Origin: Phaeospirillum tilakii
GTDB taxonomy: Bacteria; Pseudomonadota; Alphaproteobacteria; Rhodospirillales; Magnetospirillaceae
NCBI RefSeq assembly: GCF_042683125.1
Contig: NZ_JBHUIY010000007.1
Span: 1-64,000 of the forward strand
Direction of reading: 5' to 3'
DNA: 64,000 nucleotides
Within the stretch, counting starts at the first letter, position 1; each line of letters begins with the position of its first letter. The position numbers and the translations under genes are program-made. This document shows positions 18,087-29,228 of the stretch, one piece after another. The notes under the pieces are model-generated. The model saw only the letters and a program-made list of their open reading frames with translations, did no database searches and had not been told where the DNA came from.

Positions 18087-18862
18087 CTCCTGAAAACCCG
18101 CCCGGCTTCGTGGTACGCACTGAGGCGCAGAAGGCGGCCTTTGATAACGGCTTTCGGCTCGAACGAGGAATAACCGGCGGCTGGCTGGGTTTCGCCTCGA
18201 CCACCGTCCAGGGCGACATCTGGATCGCTGGGATCTCCAAGCACGGTCCGTGGCTGCTGGCGCTGGAGCATACCGGGGTCATCGCGGAGCTGACCGATTT
18301 GTCTCGGGCGGTTGGGGTGCCTTCTCCGGGCGCAGCCGCTTTCCTGCTTCCCACCACGACCTCTCTGGACGCGGCACTCAACCATGTTTATCGGTTGGCG
18401 AGCAGCCTACCCGATTTGCCTTTGCGCCAGTTCAAGGCGCGAACGATGTCTCTGCCCCAAAGCACCGAGGCCGAGCGTTTGGTGATTCAACGCGTTGGAC
18501 AAGATATCTTCCGTGCGGCTCTGATCGAGTATTGGGGTGGTCGCTGCCCGTTGTCTGGAGTGACCGATGGTCGCTTGCTGCGTGCCAGCCACATCAAACC
18601 CTGGGCCGCTTGTGAAACGGATGCCGAGCGCCTGGATGTTCATAACGGGCTGTTGCTCGCGGCTCATCTCGACGCAGCCTTCGACGCTGGTCTCATCAGT
18701 TTCGCCGATGATGGGACGATTCTGTTCGCGGCCACTTTTTCCCTGGCGGATCGGACGGCGTTAGCGATTGATGAGGGGTGGACTCTGCCAGGGATTACTT
18801 TCGATCATCAACGGTATCTGGCATGGCATAGGTGCCTGCATCTGGCTGAACCGAAACGGTAG
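18083..18862 (+). CDS. HNH endonuclease (HNH_2 type)
   Basis: A 259-aa protein with a C-terminal HNH nuclease of the HNH_2 (PF13391) type: CPLSG, then LLRASHIKPWA (first His), DVHNGLLLAAHLDAAFD (Asn and final His) and GLISF, at about residues 155-208. The N-terminal ~130 residues form an unassigned domain with WLGFASTTVQGDIWIAG, possibly a specificity module as in other HNH_2 restriction enzymes. The ATG at 18083 overlaps the ATPase stop, so the two products are probably made in fixed ratio. As the only obvious nuclease in the operon, it is the likely cutting component, in place of the phospholipase-D DrmC of canonical DISARM. The pairing of an ABC-type ATPase with HNH recalls Septu PtuA-PtuB. 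Confidence 0.85.
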   Translation: MTPENPPGFVVRTEAQKAAFDNGFRLERGITGGWLGFASTTVQGDIWIAGISKHGPWLLALEHTGVIAELTDLSRAVGVPSPGAAAFLLPTTTSLDAALNHVYRLASSLPDLPLRQFKARTMSLPQSTEAERLVIQRVGQDIFRAALIEYWGGRCPLSGVTDGRLLRASHIKPWAACETDAERLDVHNGLLLAAHLDAAFDAGLISFADDGTILFAATFSLADRTALAIDEGWTLPGITFDHQRYLAWHRCLHLAEPKR

Positions 18863-18919
18863 ACCTCGTCGTTGCGGTTTTACGGTTGGCTATTCGCCGA
18901 TAGAAAACCTTGGCATGCG

Positions 18920-18936
18920 GTATGAATAAGTCATAC
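18920..18936. promoter_or_regulatory. Inverted repeat upstream of parD, putative operator
   Basis: GTATGA-5 nt-TCATAC forms a perfect 6-bp inverted repeat 32 bases before the parD start, in an AT-rich island (TATGAATAAGTCATACTATT) within GC-rich DNA. ParD antitoxins bind short palindromes overlapping their own promoter, so this is a plausible autoregulatory operator. No experimental evidence. Confidence 0.45.
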
Positions 18937-18967
18937 TATTGCCTGGATTCCCTGGATGAGGTGTGTG

Positions 18968-19258
18968 ATGGCCGCAGCCGAGAAACGGACATTCAGCCTG
19001 CCCCGTGAGCAGGCGAGCTACATCGACAGCCTTGTTGCCACGGGCACCTATGCCACGAGCAGCGAAGTGATCCGCGCTGGCCTGCGTGCGCTACAGGAGC
19101 GAGACGCGGCAGTGGACCGATGGTTGCGTGAGGAGGTCGTGCCGGTGGCGGTCGCCATCCAAACGAGTCCGGAGCGGGCTATCCCGGTCGAGCGGGTGTT
19201 TGATGAAATCCGGGCACTCCACGCCAAGCGCGTCGACGGGAATGGCAATGCCTCATGA
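18968..19258 (+). CDS. parD: ParD-type antitoxin (ribbon-helix-helix)
   Basis: A 96-aa protein beginning MAAAEKRTFSLPREQASYID. The N-terminal ~45 residues match the ParD/CC2985 ribbon-helix-helix DNA-binding domain: a strand RTFSLP, a helix, then TYATSSEVIRAGLRALQERD. The C-terminal half is the extended region that wraps the ParE toxin. An earlier in-frame ATG exists at 18956, but GAGG at 18958-18961 is properly placed for 18968. It overlaps parE by 11 bases, the usual arrangement. It neutralises ParE and represses the operon, and probably stabilises the conjugative element. Confidence 0.9.
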   Translation: MAAAEKRTFSLPREQASYIDSLVATGTYATSSEVIRAGLRALQERDAAVDRWLREEVVPVAVAIQTSPERAIPVERVFDEIRALHAKRVDGNGNAS

Positions 19259-19553
19259 GGTCGTCTTCTCGCCGGAGGCGCGGGACGATCTGATCCAAAT
19301 GTATCTCTTTATTGCCGAGCATTCCGGCGCGGCGCGGGCGCTCGCCTATATCGAGCGTATTGAAGCGTATTGCCGTGGTTTTGCCAGTCTCCCGGAACGG
19401 GGGATGCGGCGGGATGATCTTGTGCCGGGACTACGGGTTGTGGGCTTCGAGCGAAGAGTCTCCCTTGCCTTCCTGGTCGGTTCCGACACTGTGACGTTCG
19501 TTCGAGTCCTCTATGGCGGGCGTGACCTGGGCGCCGTCTTTGACGAAGACTGA
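19248..19553 (+). CDS. parE: ParE-type toxin (RelE/ParE family)
   Basis: A 101-aa RelE/ParE-superfamily toxin. Typical blocks: VVFSPEARDDLIQMYLFIAEHSG at the N-terminus (shortened here), RIEAYCRGFASLPERGMRRDD in the middle and RRVSLAFLVGSDTVTFVRVL with GGRDLGAVF at the end. ParE toxins poison DNA gyrase; RelE members cleave mRNA. The SLPERG...RDDL...GLRVVGF pattern fits ParE. Two in-frame ATG codons (19242 and 19248) are close together; 19248 gives MPHEVVFSP, the normal ParE beginning. Translationally coupled to parD. Confidence 0.88.
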   Translation: MPHEVVFSPEARDDLIQMYLFIAEHSGAARALAYIERIEAYCRGFASLPERGMRRDDLVPGLRVVGFERRVSLAFLVGSDTVTFVRVLYGGRDLGAVFDED

Positions 19554-19708
19554 CCCAGCGGCATAAGCTTGGCTGGGGCAAGAGTTCGAGGCGTTCGGGG
19601 TGAGATGCGGTGTAAATGCAGCGAGAGAGGGCGGCCGCGCGGTTTTTACTTTAGGGCTATCGGGCGAAGCTTTTCCTGGACCTGGAACAAACGGGAAGAG
19701 GTGTCGCC

Positions 19709-19900
19709 ATGCCAGGAAAGGAACCGGAGACGTCAAGCCGTCTCGCTCTCGCGGCCAACGATAACAGGACCAACACTTCCGCCTCGTTCGATCCGCATAT
19801 TCGCCGCATTGCCGAAGCCATCGGTCGTCACTTGGCGCGTGAGCACATGAGGCTACGGGCGGAGATCCCGAAAAATGCGTCAAATGACAATCACCGATAA
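19709..19900 (+). CDS. Small hypothetical protein upstream of the recombinase
   Basis: A 63-aa reading frame with an AGAGG site 7 bases before its ATG. The N-terminal half is polar (ALAANDNRTNTSASF); the C-terminal half is a helical stretch FDPHIRRIAEAIGRHLAREH and ends in ASNDNHR. The NDN and RRIAEAIGRHLAREH pattern looks like small genes that sit just before serine recombinases on related elements, from memory. It lies 50 bases upstream of the recombinase on the same strand. It could be a recombination accessory or a leader peptide; function unknown. Confidence 0.5.
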   Translation: MPGKEPETSSRLALAANDNRTNTSASFDPHIRRIAEAIGRHLAREHMRLRAEIPKNASNDNHR

Positions 19901-19950
19901 CTTCTTCTGAAGGGCAGGGCGCACAACCAGGAAGACAATGGAGGCCGTTC

Positions 19951-21732
19951 ATGACCCGCGTCGTCCTCTACGCTCGCTATTCCTCGGATAATCAGAGCGT
20001 TTCGTCGATCGAAGACCAAGTCCGCATCTGCCGGGAACGGGCGGAGCGGGAGAAGTGGGCGGTGGGGGCCACCTACCAGGATGCGGCCATTTCCGGAGCC
20101 AGCATCACCCTGCGTCCCGGCATTCAGTCCCTGCTGCAGGATGCCCAGGCCGGGAAATTCGAGATCGTGCTGGCCGAGGCGTTGGATCGGATCAGTCGCG
20201 ATCAGGCCGACGTGGCGATTCTCTTCAAGCACCTCACCTTCGCCCGGGTTCGCATCATCACCCTGGCCGAGGGCGAAATCTCCGAACTGCATGTCGGCCT
20301 CAAGGGCACGATGAACGCTCTGTTCCTCAAGGACCTTGCCGCCAAGACCCATCGTGGCCTGCGGGGTCGGGTCGAGAAGGGCAAGGCGGGCGGGGGCCTG
20401 TGCTACGGCTATGATGTGGTGAAACGCCTCAACAGCGATGGCGAGCCGGTGCGCGGGGAGCGGAAAATCAACGAGGCGGAAGCCGTCATCGTGCGGCGGA
20501 TCTTCCGGGAGTTTGCTGCCGGCAAAAGCCCGCGCGCGATCGCGGGTGACCTCAATGGCGACGGCATCCCCGGTCCGTTCGCGAAGGACTGGGGCGACAC
20601 CACCATTCGTGGCCATGTCTGCCGGGGGACCGGCATTCTCAACAACGAACTCTATGCCGGCGTCCTGGTCTGGAACCGCTTGCGCTATATCAAGAACCCG
20701 ACCACCGGCAAGCGGGTTTCGCGGATCAACCCTGAATCAGAGTGGATCAGAACCGAAGTTCCGGAACTGCGGATCGTCGATGATGAAACCTGGGCGGCGG
20801 CCCGGGCCCGTCAGGCCGAATTGGAACGGCAGTTCGAGGCAACCACCAGGGGCGTGCGGGCGGCTCGCGCCCGGCATGTCAACGAATTGCGCCGTCCGGC
20901 GTTTCTGCTGTCGGGCCTGCTGACCTGCGGATGCTGCGGCGGTCAATACGGCATCATCACACGCGACCGGTACGGTTGCTTGAATCGGTACCGTCGCGGC
21001 ACCTGCGCCAACGGCCATACCGTGCGCCGTGACGATATCGAACGTCGTGTCCTGGCGGGGCTGACCGACAAGCTGGTTTCCGCCGATGCCGTGGCAAGTG
21101 CCGTGCGGGCTTTCGCGGAAGAGCTCAACCGTCAGAACCATGAACGTCGTGCTCAGGCGGAAATCGACAATCGGGCGCTGGCCAAGATCGAACGTGGCAT
21201 CGCCGGGATGATGGCCGCGATTGAGGATGGCTTGTACCAGCCGTCGATGAAAGCCCGGATGGAGGATATGGAGCGCCAGAAAGCCGAAATCCTGGCCCGT
21301 TTGGCGGAAGCCCCCGAGGATGTGCCGGACGTTCATCCCAACATCGCCGAGATCTATCGCGCCAGGGTCCTGCATTTGGCGGAAGCCCTGGCTGATCCTG
21401 AACTGCAAATGGAGGCGGCCGAGGATATCCGTTCGCTGGTGGGCGAGGTGGTGCTGACCCCTGGCGACAAGCGTGGCGACATGCGGGCGGTATTACGCGG
21501 CGAGTTGGTCGGAATTCTCGACATGGCGACGGAATTCCGGAGGCACCGAAGGCCAGATGTTATAACGAAAGGGCTTGCGAGCCCCCGCAACCAACTTGAA
21601 CGAACTCGCCGCAGCCTCATACGCTGCGGCGTTTTCGTTTGTCCGGCAAGGCGGAACCGTTCCCCCCCCCACCGGTGGGGCAGGGGGGCGGATTGCCTGC
21701 GGGCGAACCGGCTCAGCCGACTTCGTGGGTGA
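19951..21732 (+). CDS. Large serine recombinase (element integrase)
   Basis: A 593-aa large serine recombinase that would integrate and excise the conjugative element. N-terminal resolvase domain (1-150): VVLYARYSS with catalytic Ser at residue 11 or 12, and ALDRISRDQ. A recombinase domain follows (about 160-270: GYDVVKRLN, EAEAVIVRRIF, NNELYAGVLVW). A zinc-ribbon is at about 320-365 (CGCC, CANGH), then a coiled coil (370-440) and a C-terminal region. The last ~45 codons (from about 21580) run through a tRNA-3'-end-like sequence and a terminator hairpin into chromosomal DNA and overlap the convergent aminotransferase gene. The C-terminal residues are therefore probably contributed by the integration site and differ in the excised form. 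Confidence 0.9.
   Translation: MTRVVLYARYSSDNQSVSSIEDQVRICRERAEREKWAVGATYQDAAISGASITLRPGIQSLLQDAQAGKFEIVLAEALDRISRDQADVAILFKHLTFARVRIITLAEGEISELHVGLKGTMNALFLKDLAAKTHRGLRGRVEKGKAGGGLCYGYDVVKRLNSDGEPVRGERKINEAEAVIVRRIFREFAAGKSPRAIAGDLNGDGIPGPFAKDWGDTTIRGHVCRGTGILNNELYAGVLVWNRLRYIKNPTTGKRVSRINPESEWIRTEVPELRIVDDETWAAARARQAELERQFEATTRGVRAARARHVNELRRPAFLLSGLLTCGCCGGQYGIITRDRYGCLNRYRRGTCANGHTVRRDDIERRVLAGLTDKLVSADAVASAVRAFAEELNRQNHERRAQAEIDNRALAKIERGIAGMMAAIEDGLYQPSMKARMEDMERQKAEILARLAEAPEDVPDVHPNIAEIYRARVLHLAEALADPELQMEAAEDIRSLVGEVVLTPGDKRGDMRAVLRGELVGILDMATEFRRHRRPDVITKGLASPRNQLERTRRSLIRCGVFVCPARRNRSPPHRWGRGADCLRANRLSRLRG
21581..21593 (+). other. Putative attachment-site core: tRNA 3'-end match (GCCCCCGCAACCA)
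   Basis: The 13 bases GCCCCCGCAACCA are what the 3' acceptor end of an initiator tRNA-Met gene looks like (CCCCGCA, discriminator A, CCA). No T-loop or other tRNA arm is upstream, so this is not a tRNA gene. It lies inside the 3' end of the serine recombinase and is followed 13 bases later by a terminator hairpin as found after tRNA genes. Interpretation: right-hand att copy made by integration into a tRNA gene. The left copy, with the intact tRNA, would lie outside the window. Confidence 0.5.
21607..21640 (+). terminator. Rho-independent terminator
   Basis: CGCCGCAGC, 7-nt loop, GCTGCGGCG gives a perfect 9-bp stem followed by TTTTCGTTT. It sits inside the 3' part of the recombinase reading frame, 14 bases past the tRNA-like att core. 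It most simply belongs to the original tRNA locus and would now stop recombinase transcription before its stop codon. Confidence 0.7.
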
Positions 21733-23023
21733 GGGCGGCAAACAAACGGTCGATATCAGCGGTATTGTTGAAAATATTGGTCGACACCCGCAGGGTGTTG
21801 ATCCGGGGCGCGGGAGCGCCCGGAGGGCTGGGGAATGACGTCGCGCGCACCCAGATCTTGTGTTTGTTGATCAAGGTTTCCGCCAGCTTCGGCACAAAAT
21901 CGGCGTCATAGGCGGCCGTCGGATCGCGTGAGGGCACGAAGGCCGACAATCCGGAGGACAAGTCCATGACCGCCGGGGATGGGCTGTAGACGCAGGCCTC
22001 GCCCCAGGTGGCCGCCGCCCTGGCCTTGACGGTGGCCGCGAGCGACAGGATGCGGGATTCAACGGCGGATTTGCCGATCTCATCGTAGAAATCGCACATC
22101 GCCGCCAGGATCGCGAAACCGGGGCCATTGGGGCTGCCACGCATCTGTAGGGCATCGGCGATGCTGAATTTCGGTCCCAGATACTCGGCGACCTCCGAAA
22201 CGATCGGAACCAGTTTCCAGGGGTTCGTCACGGCGTCGCGGATGTAGAGCAGGCCCGTCGCCGGCGGTCCGTTCAGCCATTTGTGGCCGGCACAGGCATA
22301 AAAGTCGCATCCCAGGGCGGGCAGGTTGAGGTCGATCATCCCCAGCCCATGGGCGCCATCGACCAGGGTCGGAACGTTATGTTGGCGCCCCAACGCGCAG
22401 ATTGCCTCGACCGGCATGCGCAGGCCGGTGGTCCAGTTGACATGGGAAAAACAGATCGCGCGCGTGCGCGGCGTCAGGGCCGCCGTGAAAACGTCAAGGA
22501 TTTGCGCGGCCGAGGTCGCGGGGCTGGGAATCGCCACCTGTTTGACCACGATGCCGGAGCGAAGGGAGGCGACCTTGAGCGGTGACGTCAGGGCGTAATG
22601 TTCGTGGTCGGTGATGATGACCTCGTCGCCGGCCGTGAAGGGCAGGCCGAGCACCACCATGGCCAAGCCCATCGTGGTGTTGTCGGTGATGACAACATCC
22701 GCCGGTGGGGCCGAGACGAATTCCGCCAGGCGACGGCGGTTCTGGGTTTGGCTCTGTTCGAGATTGGGGCTGGAAAAACAGGCCCAGGACGGGCTGGCGC
22801 TCCATTCCGTCACCAGATGGGATAGGCGGGCCCGCAGGGCGGTGGGCAGGGATCCCTCGGACCCCGAATTCAGATAGGTGAGCCCCGGCAGAAAGGAGAA
22901 GCGGCCGCGTAGGGCGGCCCATTTGTTGGGGGGCGCCGGTTTGGCGAGCGCCGTGTCGGCCACCAACAGGGGGAGGAGCGCCGCGCCGCCGCCGCAGAGG
23001 AATTGGCGCCGGCTTGCAATCAT
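21713..23023 (-). CDS. Class V aminotransferase-fold PLP enzyme, Tat-exported
   Basis: A 436-aa PLP-dependent enzyme of the class V aminotransferase/isopenicillin-N epimerase-like family. The N-terminus MIASRRQFLCGGGAALLPLL is a twin-arginine signal (SRRQFL, then a hydrophobic core, cleavage near ALAKP), so it probably acts in the periplasm. Fold motifs: YLNSGSEGSLP, VVITDNTTMGLAMV (cofactor loop), THE-like DEVIITDHEHYA, SHVNWTTGLRMP, LVDGAHGLGMIDLNL (Asp binding the pyridine N) and FYACAGHKWLNGP with the Schiff-base Lys. A longer start exists; the ATG at 23023 follows AAGGA and begins the Tat motif. First chromosomal gene beside the element; substrate unknown. Confidence 0.85.
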   Translation of the reverse strand: MIASRRQFLCGGGAALLPLLVADTALAKPAPPNKWAALRGRFSFLPGLTYLNSGSEGSLPTALRARLSHLVTEWSASPSWACFSSPNLEQSQTQNRRRLAEFVSAPPADVVITDNTTMGLAMVVLGLPFTAGDEVIITDHEHYALTSPLKVASLRSGIVVKQVAIPSPATSAAQILDVFTAALTPRTRAICFSHVNWTTGLRMPVEAICALGRQHNVPTLVDGAHGLGMIDLNLPALGCDFYACAGHKWLNGPPATGLLYIRDAVTNPWKLVPIVSEVAEYLGPKFSIADALQMRGSPNGPGFAILAAMCDFYDEIGKSAVESRILSLAATVKARAAATWGEACVYSPSPAVMDLSSGLSAFVPSRDPTAAYDADFVPKLAETLINKHKIWVRATSFPSPPGAPAPRINTLRVSTNIFNNTADIDRLFAALTHEVG

Positions 23024-23245
23024 GGGTCCTTCATCGCCGCCTGGGTGCCTCAACACGATTCGCCTCCGCCGATGGCATGATCATCCAATGATTGTAGGTT
23101 GCGGGCGCCCGTCGTGCAAGCGGGCGGCATCCATCTTTGGTTGCTCTATGCATTCCGTCCAGTCCCATGACGGGATTTTGGCGCATGGCCTGCGGCGGCG
23201 GGCGTCGCCGGGTGGCCGGAGTCCCGCCCCCATCTCCCCCCCCCG

Positions 23246-27541
<4,296 letters not shown>

Positions 27542-27924
27542 CCCGTTCCCCGGGCCGCGCGGTGCGGTGCCGCCAAACCGCCGGAGCGACTCTGATCCGG
27601 ACGGATTCTCTCCCCTGGCCAACGCCCGTTTCGCTTGCGCATCCTCCCCCGTGCGGGGGAGCGATGCCTCCCCTTTCCCGACGGAGGCTGTCTACCAACG
27701 GAAGGTTTTATAGCAGTTTCAGATCTCCTTTTGAATGTCGGGGCCGGCGTGGCGGAGTCTTCCGGCGGCGGTCGCGGGCGGATCAGAGCATATATCCAAC
27801 TCTTTTATGGATTTTTGCCGGGCATGACGCCATCCTGCGCCGTCGGTCCGCCCGCCTTGACGTCCTCGCGTGGTCGGGGCGGGGGCCGTGTCCCTTTCCC
27901 CCGCCCCGGGAGTCGCGCCGCGCG
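27542..27924. other. 383-bp divergent intergenic region (kinase gene / metY)
   Basis: Divergent upstream regions of the hybrid kinase (minus) and metY (plus). It holds a perfect hairpin CTCCCCCG-TG-CGGGGGAG at 27644-27661 and an AT-richer part (about 27700-27830: TTTTATAGC, ATATATCCAACTCTTTTATGG) likely to contain promoters. I looked for a SAM-II type riboswitch before metY and did not find its conserved core. Confidence 0.4.
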
Positions 27925-29223
27925 ATGAGCCGTCCGTCCTTTTTCCCCGCCCTCGATACCCTGGCGCTGCATGCCGGCCAGAGCCCCGATCCCGTCACCG
28001 GGTCGCGGGCGGTGCCGATCCATCAGACCTCCTCGTTCGTCTTCCCCGACACCGATCACGCGGCGGCGCTGTTCAACCTGGAACGGCCCGGCCACCTTTA
28101 TTCGCGTCTGTCCAACCCGACCGTCGCGGTGCTGGAGGAACGGCTGGCCGCGCTGGAAGGCGGGGTCGGTGCGGTCTGCACCGCCTCGGGGCAGGCGGCG
28201 CTGCATCTGGCCATCGCCACCCTGATGGGGGCGGGCGGGCACATCGTCGCCTCGGCCTCGCTCTATGGCGGTACCCTCAACCTGCTGGCCCGCACCCTGC
28301 CGCGCTTCGGCATCACCACCAGCTTCGTCTCCCCGCGCGACCCCGCCGCGTGGCGCGTGGCGATCCGGCCGGAAACCCGGCTGCTGCTGGGCGAGACCAT
28401 CGGCAATCCCGGGCTGGAGGTGCTCGACATCGCCACGGTCGCCGCGATCGCGCACCAACACGGCCTGCCGCTGCTGATCGACAACACCTTCGCCACCCCG
28501 GCGCTGTGCCGGCCGTTCGAGCAGGGCGCCGATCTGGTGGTGCATTCGGTCACCAAATGGCTGGGCGGGCATGGGGTGGCGCTGGGCGGGGTGGCGATCG
28601 ATGCCGGGCGGTTCGACTGGCGGGCGAGCGGGCGCTTCCCCACCCTGACCGAGCCCTATGACGGCTATCACGGCCTCGATTTCGTCGAGCAGTTCGGCCC
28701 GGCCGCCTTCGTGATGCGGGCGCGGGCCGAGATCCTGCGCGATTTCGGCGCCTGCCTCGCCCCCACCAGCGCCTTCCACCTGTTGCAGGGGGTCGAGACC
28801 CTCGGGCTGCGGATGCGCCAGCACATCGCCAACACCCGCGCCGTGCTGGCCTTCCTGGCCGAGGCCCCCGGCATCGCCTGGGTCAGCCATCCCGAGCGCC
28901 CCGACCATCCCGACCATGCCCTGGCCGCCCGCCAGTTGCCCGACGGTGCCGGCGCGGTGATCGCCTTCGGCGTCGCGGGCGGGCGCGAGGCCGGCCGCCG
29001 CTTCATCGAGGCGCTGCGCCTCGCCAGCCATCTTGCCAATGTCGGCGATGCCAAGACCCTGGTGATCCACCCGGCCAGCACCACCCACCAGCAGCTCGAC
29101 GACGCCCAGTTGCGCGCCGCCGGGGTCGGCCCCGACATGATCCGGCTCAGCGTCGGGCTGGAGGCGGCCGACGACATCGTCGCCGACCTCGCCCAGGCCC
29201 TGCGCGCCAGCCAGCGGAGGTAA
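27925..29223 (+). CDS. metY: O-acetylhomoserine sulfhydrylase-type Cys/Met metabolism PLP enzyme
   Basis: A 432-aa Cys/Met metabolism PLP enzyme. Start MSRPSFFPALDTLALHAGQSPD; motifs AVPIHQTSSFVFPDTDHAA, LYSRLSNPT, SGQAALHLAIATLMGAGGH, LYGGTLNLL, LIDNTFATPALC (PLP Asp) and VVHSVTKWLGGHG (Schiff-base Lys). Also YHGLDFVEQFGPAAF, LLQGVETLGLRM and the terminal MIRLSVGLE. The ALHAG and SPTV-like features plus the FxxFGP block fit O-acetylhomoserine sulfhydrylase (MetY), which makes homocysteine from O-acetylhomoserine and sulfide or methionine from methanethiol. Cystathionine gamma-synthase is the alternative. It starts at the ATG at 27925. A hydrolase gene follows 5 bases later, so the two are co-transcribed. 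Confidence 0.9.
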   Translation: MSRPSFFPALDTLALHAGQSPDPVTGSRAVPIHQTSSFVFPDTDHAAALFNLERPGHLYSRLSNPTVAVLEERLAALEGGVGAVCTASGQAALHLAIATLMGAGGHIVASASLYGGTLNLLARTLPRFGITTSFVSPRDPAAWRVAIRPETRLLLGETIGNPGLEVLDIATVAAIAHQHGLPLLIDNTFATPALCRPFEQGADLVVHSVTKWLGGHGVALGGVAIDAGRFDWRASGRFPTLTEPYDGYHGLDFVEQFGPAAFVMRARAEILRDFGACLAPTSAFHLLQGVETLGLRMRQHIANTRAVLAFLAEAPGIAWVSHPERPDHPDHALAARQLPDGAGAVIAFGVAGGREAGRRFIEALRLASHLANVGDAKTLVIHPASTTHQQLDDAQLRAAGVGPDMIRLSVGLEAADDIVADLAQALRASQRR

Positions 29224-29228
29224 GCGCG

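Noticed and set aside
19569..19850. A 93-codon frame overlapping the small gene before the recombinase
   Set aside because: No good ribosome site, Arg/Ser-rich composition; the overlapping 63-codon frame has better start signals and a helical core.
21560..21600. A tRNA gene at the recombinase 3' end
   Set aside because: Only the acceptor 3' end is present; no D, anticodon or T arm precedes it. Kept as an att core instead.
27700..27924. Possible SAM-II or other methionine riboswitch upstream of metY
   Set aside because: I searched by eye for the conserved SAM-II pseudoknot core and did not find it, nor upstream of metN.
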